Below, piece after piece: positions 16,192-24,705 of a stretch of 64,000 nt of DNA (its first letter is position 1; each line of letters opens with the position of its first letter). Source of the DNA: Tenacibaculum agarivorans (GTDB lineage: Bacteria > Bacteroidota > Bacteroidia > Flavobacteriales > Flavobacteriaceae); the NCBI RefSeq assembly GCF_001936575.1, contig NZ_MSMP01000006.1, positions 62,001 to 126,000 of the forward strand, written 5' to 3'. The position numbers and the translations under genes are program-made. The notes below the pieces were generated by a model, which saw nothing but the letters and a program-made list of their open reading frames with translations, searched no databases and was not told the origin of the DNA.

Positions 16192-18072
16192 ATGAAAAAA
16201 ATTACAATACTACTATTGCTATGTATAGGAATACAAGCAGTAACAGCACAACAAAAAACATATGGAATTTATTTTCCTAAACGTGATAGGCAAACCAAAT
16301 GCAATTACTTTTTACAAGCCTTTCAGCAAAAACCCAAAGAAATACGCTTTGGGATAAAAACAGAAGGAAATAACCTGTATTTTGAAATTAATGACAAGCG
16401 ATGGCTCGATCAGTTGTTTAAAAAAACAGGAGACGGCATTGCTGTAGATGTAGTATCTAAAAAACGCTATAGTTGTAACCAATTGGTAGCAGATACACAA
16501 ATACGAGGAACCTTACTTCCTCCTGTTTATGCTATGCAATTAAAACGAAAGTTAAAAAAGGCAAGACAAAATAATTATAGAGTATGGGTAGGTAAAATAC
16601 CAGAAAACCTAAAAGAAGAAGATCTGGAATTTAACATTCTGTTTTTACAGAATAAAAGCTTATGCCAATACTACAACATATACAACCTACAAGCTTATGC
16701 ATGGGATTTATTAGATATGGGAGTGTATTTAGACTCATTAACCTATAAAAATCAAAAAATTACTACGGTACAGGAAAAAATAGTAACGAAATATAAAACG
16801 CTGAAGTTTACCATTCCTTTTGAAAAAAACAAAGCAGAATACAAACCAGAGGACATAAAGCCTATGTATGATTCGTTGCGTTTAACAAATTTCAATATTA
16901 AAACCATAGAGATTAAAGCCTATGCTTCTGTAGAAGGTAGTGTAGAAAGAAATATAAAATTGCAGGAACAACGAGCTACAAGTATTGCAAACTCTTTACA
17001 ATCGTTTCAGCAACCTAGTATTGCTACTACAGTATCGTCGTCTGAAAATTGGGTAGAGTTTTTAAATGACATTAAAAACACCAGTTTTGCTACATTAATA
17101 CCTTTATCTAAAAAAGAGACCAAAGCAAAGTTAGTAGGGAGTTTAGCACAGCAAATAGAGCCGATACTGAAACATCACAGAAAAGCAGTGGTTACCTTAT
17201 CTCTAGAAAAGAAAGATAAGTACAAAAAGTTAACAGTTGAAGAATTGGTAAACCGTTTTAATACAGCTATACAAAGTGATGACATTGCGGAAGCCACAGC
17301 AATTCAAAACTCCATTCTGGCTAAAGTAAGAGAAACTTTGTCGCCAGATGCATTAACGCAAATGAATATTCCAAAACAGAAAAAATATATTACGCTACTT
17401 ACTAAAAACAGTATGGTAAAGTATCTAATGAATATTTCGCAAACATTGATTGTACAAAATGAACTATTAGCGTTAGAAAAATTAGATCCTAAAAACAAAC
17501 GCATACAATATAATCTTGCTGTGCTTAAGTTTATCATTTGGAGAAATAAAGCGGGAAAGATCAATAAAGAAAAGTTTAAAAAAGAAATTATAGCACTTAA
17601 AAATGTTGGTATACCTCAGGTATTAATCGATAGAATGTTGGTAAATTATCACATTATAAAAGCACAAGAAGATTTACAGAGCAGAAAATACGATGAAAAA
17701 GATGAGTCGGTTGAGTTTATTCTAGATACTTATGAAAACTTTCCATTGTCTAATTACGATTATTTGAGTTTAGCGCAATTTTTAACGTATTATTCAAATA
17801 TTTATGATGCTATTGAGGTGTTAGAAGATAAAGTAAAAGAAATTACCGTAGATGAAGATTTATTATTTTATTATTTAAACCTAACGTTAACCAATAGAGA
17901 TTTAGTAAAAACTGCTGCTTATAAAACTACGGTGTTAAATGCTATCAATATGAATCCAAAACGATTTTGTGCAATTTTTAATCCATCTTTAGAAGGAGGC
18001 GTTACATTTCAGTTATTAGAAAATATAGAATTAAGAGTATTGTATTGTGAAAGCTGTACTCAGCAACCATAA
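16192..18072 (+). CDS. OmpA-like-domain protein with helical repeat C-terminus
   Basis: 626 residues with a signal peptide (1-20, ending VTAQ). A unique N-terminal region (about 21-200) has several Cys. Residues about 205-330 form an OmpA-like module: FEKNKAEYKPEDIKPMYDSL, then TIEIKAYASVEGS and NIKLQEQRATSIANSL, the pattern of the peptidoglycan-binding OmpA fold. The C-terminal half is helical and TPR-like, ending with a CESC pair. The protein probably acts in the periplasm or at the outer membrane against peptidoglycan; whether the peptidoglycan-binding Asp/Arg pair is intact is unclear. A strong hairpin follows the gene. Confidence 0.65.
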   Translation: MKKITILLLLCIGIQAVTAQQKTYGIYFPKRDRQTKCNYFLQAFQQKPKEIRFGIKTEGNNLYFEINDKRWLDQLFKKTGDGIAVDVVSKKRYSCNQLVADTQIRGTLLPPVYAMQLKRKLKKARQNNYRVWVGKIPENLKEEDLEFNILFLQNKSLCQYYNIYNLQAYAWDLLDMGVYLDSLTYKNQKITTVQEKIVTKYKTLKFTIPFEKNKAEYKPEDIKPMYDSLRLTNFNIKTIEIKAYASVEGSVERNIKLQEQRATSIANSLQSFQQPSIATTVSSSENWVEFLNDIKNTSFATLIPLSKKETKAKLVGSLAQQIEPILKHHRKAVVTLSLEKKDKYKKLTVEELVNRFNTAIQSDDIAEATAIQNSILAKVRETLSPDALTQMNIPKQKKYITLLTKNSMVKYLMNISQTLIVQNELLALEKLDPKNKRIQYNLAVLKFIIWRNKAGKINKEKFKKEIIALKNVGIPQVLIDRMLVNYHIIKAQEDLQSRKYDEKDESVEFILDTYENFPLSNYDYLSLAQFLTYYSNIYDAIEVLEDKVKEITVDEDLLFYYLNLTLTNRDLVKTAAYKTTVLNAINMNPKRFCAIFNPSLEGGVTFQLLENIELRVLYCESCTQQP

Positions 18073-18100
18073 AGAGCTACACTTTATACAAAATATGAAT

Positions 18101-18140
18101 ACTATAAAAACCGTTATACAATAACAGGGGTTTTTATAGT
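18101..18140 (+). terminator. Long hairpin after the OmpA-like gene
   Basis: Outer stem ACTATAAAAACC / GGTTTTTATAGT and inner stem GTTAT / ATAAC around an ACA loop, about 30 bases past the stop. No long T-run follows, so termination is likely but not certain. Confidence 0.6.
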
Positions 18141-18243
18141 GTAAGAAGTCTTATGTATTTCCTAGGCCTTGAGTTACAATAGAAAGGTTGACAATGATTA
18201 TTTTTGATAATTCATAGATTTCTAAAAACGAAATACATCATTT

Positions 18244-18585
18244 ATGACACTACAAGATTTCAAACATCAATTACAAAACGAACCCGCTACAATTGATTTT
18301 AAAGAAACAATTGCAGTAATCGAAAATAACTACAACTTTACACCTTCAGCATTCAAAAATGGAGAATTAGAGAATGAAGTTTCTCAAAATCAAGGCTCTT
18401 GTAAAGTGTTTTCATTTGCAATTCAACAGGAATTGACAAAAGAAGAAACTTTAGCCTGTTTTGGTCAATATTATACTGAAGTATTAGGAGATCCTAACGG
18501 AACAGGACATCAAAATATTAGAAACTTTATGAAAACAAGTTTCGAAGGTCTACAATTTGAAAATGAGACCTTAACCAAAAAGTAA
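18244..18585 (+). CDS. HopJ-family protein
   Basis: 113 residues matching the HopJ family in full: NYNFTPSAFKNGELEN, NQGSCKVFSFA, CFGQYYTEVLGDPNGTGHQNIRNFM. The family was named after a plant-pathogen type III effector, but the small protein is widespread in free-living marine bacteria without type III secretion, so the effector name should not be read literally. Its biochemical role is unknown. Cytoplasmic, single gene, ATG start. Confidence 0.88.
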   Translation: MTLQDFKHQLQNEPATIDFKETIAVIENNYNFTPSAFKNGELENEVSQNQGSCKVFSFAIQQELTKEETLACFGQYYTEVLGDPNGTGHQNIRNFMKTSFEGLQFENETLTKK

Positions 18586-18646
18586 TACATACAATAAAAG
18601 GTGACTTCGATTTAAGAATACATTTTAATATGTAAATCAATGAATT

Positions 18647-18799
18647 ATGTCTTTACGATGAACGAAACGTAGTGAAGTGAAGAAGTAATCTGTTCATTTA
18701 ATAACGAAAATTTCGTTTATAAGACAAAGATTGCTTCACTTCCCTTTCTCTTTCCTTCAAGAATCTCAGGAAATATTCAGGATTCGTTCGCAAAGACAT
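18647..18799. repeat. REP-like nested inverted repeat
   Basis: Outer arms: ATGTCTTTACGATGAACGAA (18647-18666) and TTCGTTCGCAAAGACAT (18783-18799), complementary apart from a 3-base bulge and one change. Inner arms: GAAGTGAAG..AATCT (18674-18691) and AGATTGCTTCACTTC (18728-18742). The centre is the palindrome AACGAAAATTTCGTT. The GAAGTGAAGCAATCT string is one I associate with repeated intergenic elements of this family. Confidence 0.65.
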
Positions 18800-18847
18800 T
18801 TTTATTCACATAGAACTCAAGAAAAATTATATTGAATCCACATTAAT

Positions 18848-18880
18848 AAAAGGTGGTTAGCACTCGTCTAACCACCTTTT
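18848..18880. terminator. Bidirectional terminator
   Basis: Perfect 13-bp stem AAAAGGTGGTTAG / CTAACCACCTTTT with a 7-base loop between the convergent HopJ and GH130 genes. A and T runs on both sides allow use in either direction. Confidence 0.85.
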
Positions 18881-18898
18881 GTATTAGGGTATTAAAAA

Positions 18899-20089
18899 TT
18901 ATAAAAAGGGCTTGTTATGTTCAATTAGTTTTAGAATTGATTGTACTGAGGTGCTACTTCTGTAATGATCTTCAGGAGTATTTTTACAGTAGTCTATTAA
19001 TGCGGCTATAGAAGATACCGCTACATGCATGCGCACATCAGAAGAAGCATAATAAATATATACACTATCATCTTCTTCATTATGAATCCACCCATTTGAA
19101 AAAAGTACGTTGCTTACATCACCCACTATTTCTTCATCATTTGGTGCCATAAAATATCCTGCAGGTTGATATTTTACTTTGGTAATATCGTCTAAATGGG
19201 TCATCAATACATACAAAACATAGCGTAAACCGGCTGCTGTATTTCGTACACCATGTGCTAAATGTAGCCAACCTTCTTCTGTTTTAATAGGAGCAGGTCC
19301 TAGTCCATTTTTAAGCTCGTAAACCGTATGGTATTTTTTATTGAAAATCACCGTTTCTTCAGTAATAATCGCTTTTTCCATAGAATCCGTATAACCAATA
19401 CCAACGCCTCCTCCGGATCCAGTTTCAATAAAACCATCTTGCGGACGTGTATATAAACAATACTTTCCGTTTACAAATTCAGGATGTAAAACTACGTTTC
19501 TTTGCTGGTCAGATGGGGTTACCAAATCAGGAAGTCGCTCCCAATTTATTAAATCTTTTGTTCTAGCTATTCCTGCACTCGCTACGGCACTAGAAGTATC
19601 TCCTTTAGGTGCTTTCGGGTCTTTACGTTCAGAGCAAAAAATACCGTAAATCCAACCATCTTCATGCGCTATTAAACGCATATCGTACACATTAGTATCT
19701 GGATTTTCCGTTTCTGGTAATGCTATAGGAGTATCCCAAAATCTAAAATTATCAAGTCCATTAGGGCTTTCAGCAATAGCAAAGAACGATTTACGATCGT
19801 ATCCTTCTACTCTTACACAAACCACATAACTGTCATTCCACTTCATTGCCCCTGCATTAAACGTTGCGTTTACGCCAATACGCTCTTGCAGCATTGGATT
19901 GGTTTCTAGGTTTAAATCGTAGCGCCAATGAATGGGAACATGGTCAGCGGTAATAATAGGATTTTTATACCGTTGATAAATTCCGTTATATTTTGCGATT
20001 GGACTATTCTTTTGTAACAATAACGTTTCATGAGATTTGAGTAAATTTTTTAATCTCAATTTTGTTTTAGAAATTGATTTTGTGGTCAT
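18899..20089 (-). CDS. GH130 4-O-beta-D-mannosyl-D-glucose phosphorylase
   Basis: 396 residues of glycoside hydrolase family 130, most like the subfamily that cleaves beta-mannosyl-1,4-glucose with phosphate to mannose-1-phosphate and glucose. Supporting motifs: [29 protein letters not shown], the [21 protein letters not shown] block with D131 and D136 (the catalytic-acid region), and [19 protein letters not shown]. Length is normal. It lies 6 bases after the GPH symporter gene and downstream of a cellobiose 2-epimerase-type gene, which is the known mannobiose route (mannobiose to mannosylglucose to phosphorolysis). Cytoplasmic. A mannooligosaccharide phosphorylase is the alternative, less likely. 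Confidence 0.87.
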   Translation of the reverse strand: MTTKSISKTKLRLKNLLKSHETLLLQKNSPIAKYNGIYQRYKNPIITADHVPIHWRYDLNLETNPMLQERIGVNATFNAGAMKWNDSYVVCVRVEGYDRKSFFAIAESPNGLDNFRFWDTPIALPETENPDTNVYDMRLIAHEDGWIYGIFCSERKDPKAPKGDTSSAVASAGIARTKDLINWERLPDLVTPSDQQRNVVLHPEFVNGKYCLYTRPQDGFIETGSGGGVGIGYTDSMEKAIITEETVIFNKKYHTVYELKNGLGPAPIKTEEGWLHLAHGVRNTAAGLRYVLYVLMTHLDDITKVKYQPAGYFMAPNDEEIVGDVSNVLFSNGWIHNEEDDSVYIYYASSDVRMHVAVSSIAALIDYCKNTPEDHYRSSTSVQSILKLIEHNKPFL

Positions 20090-20095
20090 AGTGTA

Positions 20096-21487
20096 CTAAT
20101 TTTCTAATTCCCTTCTTTGGGTTAATTCTGTATTAATTTTTTGAATAAACTGATCGTCTAATTTGTAGAAATAAATAAAGATTGCTGATCCTATTGCTCC
20201 AATAGCTGGAATAAAACTCAGCATCATCCGAATACCAAATTTTGCATTTTCTGTTTGCACTACATTAGCTTCAAAACCATAATATGCTAACATCCATCCT
20301 GTGAGCGCTCCTCCTAAAGTCCAACCCATTTTTTGAGACATTGAAGAAGATGAGAAAATAAGTCCTGTTGCTCTTCTCCCTGTTTTCCATTCAGAATAAT
20401 CAGCAATATCCGCATACATAGACCATAGTAACGGAAAAATAATTCCAGCGCAGGCACTGATTAAAAATTGAAAAATGAAGATAAATTGAAGGTGATTTTC
20501 TTTAAACCAAAAGAAAATACAACTAAATACACAGGCCAGTACCATAGCCATAAAAAAGGTCGTTTTTTTACCCAATTTAGCGGATATTGGTTTTGCTAAA
20601 ATTACACCTACAATATTTGCTGCTTGACCTAATACTAAATATAAAGTACTGTACGTGATGTTTATATCTAGCAAAGGAAGTTTAAAAGCATTTTGACTTA
20701 TAAAGTAATATTTAAAATAATAGATGGTAGCCCCATCTCTGAGTGAGTTAAATATGAGAGCACAAACACCAGCGCCTAATAAAATAAACCAAGGTTTGTT
20801 TTTGGCAAGATCTTTTAAATCAGTTTTTAGATCTGTTTTTTGTGCTTTTGGAGGTTTTATACGCTCCTTGGTTAAGTAAAAAGTTCCTAAAAAAAACAAC
20901 GTAGCTATAATTCCAAAAATGGTAACAGTATATTGCCACCCAATAGCTTGATTTTCTACATTTCCTTGTTTGCTAAAAACACTAACTAAAGGCTCTGCTA
21001 GCGCTAAAACCAAGATACTTCCAGCAAAAGCAAATATAAATCGGTAACTAGCTAATGAAGTTCGCTCTTTAATATTAGAAGTTATAACTCCCAAAAGAGA
21101 AGCGTAAGGGATATTTATTGAAGTATACACAATCATCATTAAGGTGTATGTGATATAGGCATACACTATTTTACCACTAGTAGATAAATCAGGAGTAGAG
21201 AACGTTAATACACCTACAAAAGCAAAGGGAATGGCCATCCATAACAAATACGGTCTAAATTTTCCCCATTTTGTATTGGTTCTATCAGCAATGGCTCCCA
21301 TTATTGGGTCATTTAGTCCGTCGAAAACTCTAGTTACTAAAAACATTGTACCTACAACGGCAGCAGAAATTCCAAAAACATCGGTGTAAAAAAAGAGTAA
21401 ATACATGGTAAATAATTTCCAGAACATAGAAGATGCAAAATCTCCAAATCCATACCCTATTTTTTCACTAAGTTTTAATTTTTGCAT
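20096..21487 (-). CDS. GPH-family sugar:cation symporter
   Basis: 463 residues with about 12 transmembrane helices, of the glycoside-pentoside-hexuronide (MelB-like) branch of MFS transporters: the N-terminal EKIGYGFGDFASSMFWKLFTMYLLFFYTD and the DRTNTKWGKFRPY and YADIADYSEWKTGRRATGL motifs are diagnostic. It probably brings a disaccharide across the inner membrane with Na+ or H+. The 6-base gap to the mannosylglucose phosphorylase and the epimerase upstream indicate beta-mannobiose or a related disaccharide as substrate; that is context, not motif. Confidence 0.88.
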   Translation of the reverse strand: MQKLKLSEKIGYGFGDFASSMFWKLFTMYLLFFYTDVFGISAAVVGTMFLVTRVFDGLNDPIMGAIADRTNTKWGKFRPYLLWMAIPFAFVGVLTFSTPDLSTSGKIVYAYITYTLMMIVYTSINIPYASLLGVITSNIKERTSLASYRFIFAFAGSILVLALAEPLVSVFSKQGNVENQAIGWQYTVTIFGIIATLFFLGTFYLTKERIKPPKAQKTDLKTDLKDLAKNKPWFILLGAGVCALIFNSLRDGATIYYFKYYFISQNAFKLPLLDINITYSTLYLVLGQAANIVGVILAKPISAKLGKKTTFFMAMVLACVFSCIFFWFKENHLQFIFIFQFLISACAGIIFPLLWSMYADIADYSEWKTGRRATGLIFSSSSMSQKMGWTLGGALTGWMLAYYGFEANVVQTENAKFGIRMMLSFIPAIGAIGSAIFIYFYKLDDQFIQKINTELTQRRELEN

Positions 21488-21716
21488 TGGTTGAATCTTT
21501 TATGAGGACCATACATTTCGAGTAATCAAATTATATTGGTAACCCAGAAGGTTGATTTTTATGATATTTGTAAAATTTAACAATAAAAAATATTGTATTA
21601 TCAATTTTAACACCAAACAAAATTAATTTTAGAAGTAATATAGAGGTGATACTATTTTATCAATTATTGCCTTTCTTTGAAAGAATAATGACAAAGTCCG
21701 CTTTTTAAGGTGCGGT

Positions 21717-22895
21717 TTATTGTATAATTTCAATACAAGCTCTTGTATTATGATAAGGACATTTCCACATTCCAACTTTTTCATGAGCAGTATTAAAATG
21801 GCCATTTTTATCCACTAACCAATACCATTCTCCATAAGTATGGTCTATGATAGAGGTCTTAATGAAGTTCCATATTTTAAAAAGATGATCAAGATATCTA
21901 CTGTCTTCAGTGATTTTATACGTGTGATATAAACCAGCCATTGCCTCGGCTTGTTGCCACCAATGCCTATCAGTATCAACTTGCCCTGTTGCAGTATCTA
22001 TTTCATTCATCACTCCACCATCTTGCGCTATAGCTACCTTAACAAAATGATCTGTGATTTTTACAGCAATTTCCTCTAGTTCTTTTATTGTTTCTGTAGC
22101 TTTAATTACTCTTGCTGCTTCTAAAAGTAACCAAGAAGCTTCTATATCATGTCCATAAGAATAAACGCTACTTTTTAATTCCCACTGTTCATTAAAAAAT
22201 AAATGTAAATGCCCATCTTCAGATAAAAATTTATCAATAAAAATAGCAATCAAATTTTGAAGAGCCTTTTCTAATCTATCATCAGGATAAATTGTATACA
22301 GATTGGTATACGCTTCTAATATGTGTAAATGCGTATTCATTGTTTTGGCAGCGTTGTCATCCTTTTCACTCAACCGCATATCTTCTATAGCACTCCAGTT
22401 TTCTTCAAAAGCTTCTATATATCCGTTGTATTTGTTATCAAAGGCGTTTTCTTCAATAAATTTGAAAATTTCTTTAGCCCATACTTTTGCTTCTTCATTT
22501 TTTGAATATAAGTAGTACTCTGAAAGTGCATATATGGCAAAGGCTTGAGCATATATTTGCTTTCTTGTATTGATAGGTGTTCCCTTGTAATTGACTTCCC
22601 AATACACACCTCCGTACTTATTATCTTTAAAATATTCTTTGAGATAAGTAAAGCTTCTCTCACTGACATCTTTATATCGATCATCTTTATAGTAGTTAGA
22701 TGCTTTCGAGAAAGACCACAAAATTCTTGTATTTAAAATAACACCTTTATGCGCTTGCTTATTTTTAATATTTGGATAATCTATATGCCCAATAAAGCCT
22801 CCAAAATCATCATCTACTGTGTGTTTTTCCCAATACGTAAGAATATTCTTAAGTTCATTTTCAAGATCGATTTTTAAATGCTCTAAAATATTCAT
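21717..22895 (-). CDS. Cellobiose/mannobiose 2-epimerase
   Basis: 392 residues of the N-acylglucosamine 2-epimerase superfamily, cellobiose 2-epimerase group, which interconverts C2 epimers at the reducing end (mannobiose to mannosylglucose). The (alpha/alpha) barrel motifs are present: R56 in NTRILW, NTHLHILEAY (H189), the catalytic His pair H249 in YSYGHDIEASWLL and H382 in KCPYHNTRACIEI, plus HWWQQAEAM (W312). Length is typical. It is the first gene of the three-gene mannobiose set; the 229-base gap to the symporter may hold a separate promoter. Cytoplasmic. Confidence 0.88.
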   Translation of the reverse strand: MNILEHLKIDLENELKNILTYWEKHTVDDDFGGFIGHIDYPNIKNKQAHKGVILNTRILWSFSKASNYYKDDRYKDVSERSFTYLKEYFKDNKYGGVYWEVNYKGTPINTRKQIYAQAFAIYALSEYYLYSKNEEAKVWAKEIFKFIEENAFDNKYNGYIEAFEENWSAIEDMRLSEKDDNAAKTMNTHLHILEAYTNLYTIYPDDRLEKALQNLIAIFIDKFLSEDGHLHLFFNEQWELKSSVYSYGHDIEASWLLLEAARVIKATETIKELEEIAVKITDHFVKVAIAQDGGVMNEIDTATGQVDTDRHWWQQAEAMAGLYHTYKITEDSRYLDHLFKIWNFIKTSIIDHTYGEWYWLVDKNGHFNTAHEKVGMWKCPYHNTRACIEIIQ

Positions 22896-23072
22896 GTAAC
22901 GGTAGTTTTAGATAAATAAAGGTTTAGCTTTCAAGGTTTCTCAAAAATAACTTGCAGTTTTTATTTGTAATAACACTTTTTTGTCAAAGATTCAAAACCA
23001 TTTGATCTGTTTATAATAATGATTGCTTTTCACTCTAAAATGATTATATTTTTACCGTAAATTTTCAACCAT

Positions 23073-23696
23073 ATGTATAATATTCCTATTTACAAAGCAG
23101 CTGATCAAGAAGAAATAGTTGCTTTTATTAATGAATATCCATTAGCTTTGATTACAGGAGTAAATCCAGTAGGTAAGATAGTGTCTACTCAGATTCCTTT
23201 ATTAGTGAAAAAGAGAGGAGATGATCTATATCTTTTAGGTCATATGATGAAAAATACAGATCACTGCAAGGCTTTTTTAGAAAACCCTGAAGTAGTATCT
23301 GTTTTCACTGGGCCGAATGGTTATGTAAGTGCATCTTGGTGTGTAAATTCAAACAAAGGATCTACATGGAATTATATGAGTGTACATACAGAGGGTAAAC
23401 TTTCTTTTTTTGAAGGAGAGCAATTGGTGGCTCTTATGAAAGAATTCACTTTATATCATGAAGGAGGAAATACAAGTTCACCAACTGTGTATGATAATTT
23501 ACCAGAAAGTTATACGAACAAATGGATGCCTCACATTATAGGTTTTGAAATGAAAGTGGAACATTTAGATACCGTTTTTAAATTAAGTCAAGGTTTGGAT
23601 AAAGAAAGTTACTTGAATGTAATTGCTGAACTAGAAAAAAAGGGAGGAACGAATTCTTTTTTAGCAGAAGAAATGAAAAAAAGAATACCTAGTTAA
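23073..23696 (+). CDS. PaiB-like FMN-binding protein
   Basis: 207 residues matching the PaiB family (FMN-binding split barrel, annotated as a negative transcriptional regulator): NEYPLALITGVNPVGKIVSTQIPLLV, LLGHMMKNTDHC, GPNGYVSASWC, and the closing WMPHIIGFEMKVEHLDTVFKLSQ. The last motif is typical of the family. The regulator label comes from Bacillus PaiB; the flavin-binding fold is better supported than DNA binding. Transcribed divergently from the epimerase gene. Confidence 0.85.
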   Translation: MYNIPIYKAADQEEIVAFINEYPLALITGVNPVGKIVSTQIPLLVKKRGDDLYLLGHMMKNTDHCKAFLENPEVVSVFTGPNGYVSASWCVNSNKGSTWNYMSVHTEGKLSFFEGEQLVALMKEFTLYHEGGNTSSPTVYDNLPESYTNKWMPHIIGFEMKVEHLDTVFKLSQGLDKESYLNVIAELEKKGGTNSFLAEEMKKRIPS

Positions 23697-23727
23697 GATG
23701 GATCTTGTTTGAGAATAAAAATGATAT

Positions 23728-23870
23728 TTCGAGCGAAACTCGTGGGAGTAGAGTGGAAATAAATTTTATATTTCGACTATTGCTCAGTAGATCTATTGGA
23801 AATTAAAATAGATAGTTCTCGATACAATTTTACCTCATTGTCATTCAGTAAAATCACTCGAACTGACAAG
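23728..23870. repeat. Dispersed inverted repeat, copy B
   Basis: This is the second copy of the element at 7871-7991, in opposite orientation. The right 55 bases (23815-23869) match with two differences, and the left part (GAGTAGAGTGGAAATAAATTTT at 23745-23766) is also recognisably the same. The centre is longer than in copy A and lacks its inner palindrome. A possible further fragment (ATTTCGACT) lies near 23950. Confidence 0.72.
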
Positions 23871-23993
23871 ATTTTATTATGGATTTATCTTAATCAATTT
23901 GTGTTTAAAATAAAACGTGTCTAGAATTTATTGAACGTGTAAACTAAGATTTCGACTGTGCTCCATCTGATATAAGAATTAAAAATATTTACA

Positions 23994-24695
23994 TTGAACT
24001 CAAAAAAACTCGATTATACCATACTTAGCATAGCAGCAGGAATTTTTCTATTGTTACAACTTCCTGATTTAGCACATTTGCAATATCCGTTTCGATTATT
24101 AGGTACTTGGTTTCATGAAATGGGACATGGACTAACAGCTATTTTAGTAGGAGGAGAGTTTAAGTATTTAGAGATTTATCAAAATGGTGGAGGTGTAGCT
24201 TATTCTACTGTAACTAACCGCTTTTTCTCCATTTCAATAGCTAGAGCTTTAACAGCCGCTGGAGGTTTATTAGGTCCGGCTATTGCAGGAGCTATTTTAA
24301 TTATTTCTGCGAAATCAATAAAATATGCAAGCATACTTTTAAAAATACTCACAGGTGTAATCATTTTATCTTTACTTCTTTGGATTCGTTCTACATGGGG
24401 AATTATAATTCTGACAGCTTTTGCTGTAGGTTTTATAATTATCATGTTTTTAAAAAATAAGAAGATCGAAACCATTACAGTGTTGTTTTTAGGTCTGCAA
24501 TGTATTTTAAGTACTTTTTTACAATTCAATTATTTGTTTACCAAACAATTCGAGCGTCATGGTGCTATTATGACTTCCGATACAGAAAATATAGCAGCTA
24601 ATAGCTTTGGTACATACTGGATGTGGGGACTCATCATTTTTATTATCAGCGGTGTACTTCTATGGAAGAGTATTCGATTTTACTTTTCAAAATAA
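23994..24695 (+). CDS. M50B-like membrane protein with HExGH motif (TTG start)
   Basis: 233 residues with about six hydrophobic helices. The motif HEMGHG (near residue 41) is the zinc-site HExGH found in M50B-like membrane proteins of Bacteroidota and Actinobacteria, which may be intramembrane zinc peptidases; a second catalytic Asp is not obvious, so activity is uncertain. The reading frame has no ATG before this motif, and begins with TTG at 23994 (LNSKKLDY as written), which I take as the start. Single gene, convergent with the AEC permease. Confidence 0.7.
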   Translation: MNSKKLDYTILSIAAGIFLLLQLPDLAHLQYPFRLLGTWFHEMGHGLTAILVGGEFKYLEIYQNGGGVAYSTVTNRFFSISIARALTAAGGLLGPAIAGAILIISAKSIKYASILLKILTGVIILSLLLWIRSTWGIIILTAFAVGFIIIMFLKNKKIETITVLFLGLQCILSTFLQFNYLFTKQFERHGAIMTSDTENIAANSFGTYWMWGLIIFIISGVLLWKSIRFYFSK

Positions 24696-24705
24696 CATTA
24701 CACAA

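Larger units (their letters stand above)
18586..18898. other. Intergenic region with REP-like element and bidirectional terminator
   Basis: This 313-base gap between two convergent genes has no open frame. It contains the inverted-repeat element at 18647-18799 and the hairpin terminator at 18848-18880. Confidence 0.7.

Noticed and set aside
18244..18585. Type III secretion effector (HopJ) as evidence for a type III system
   Set aside because: The family is widespread in bacteria lacking type III secretion and no secretion apparatus genes are present.
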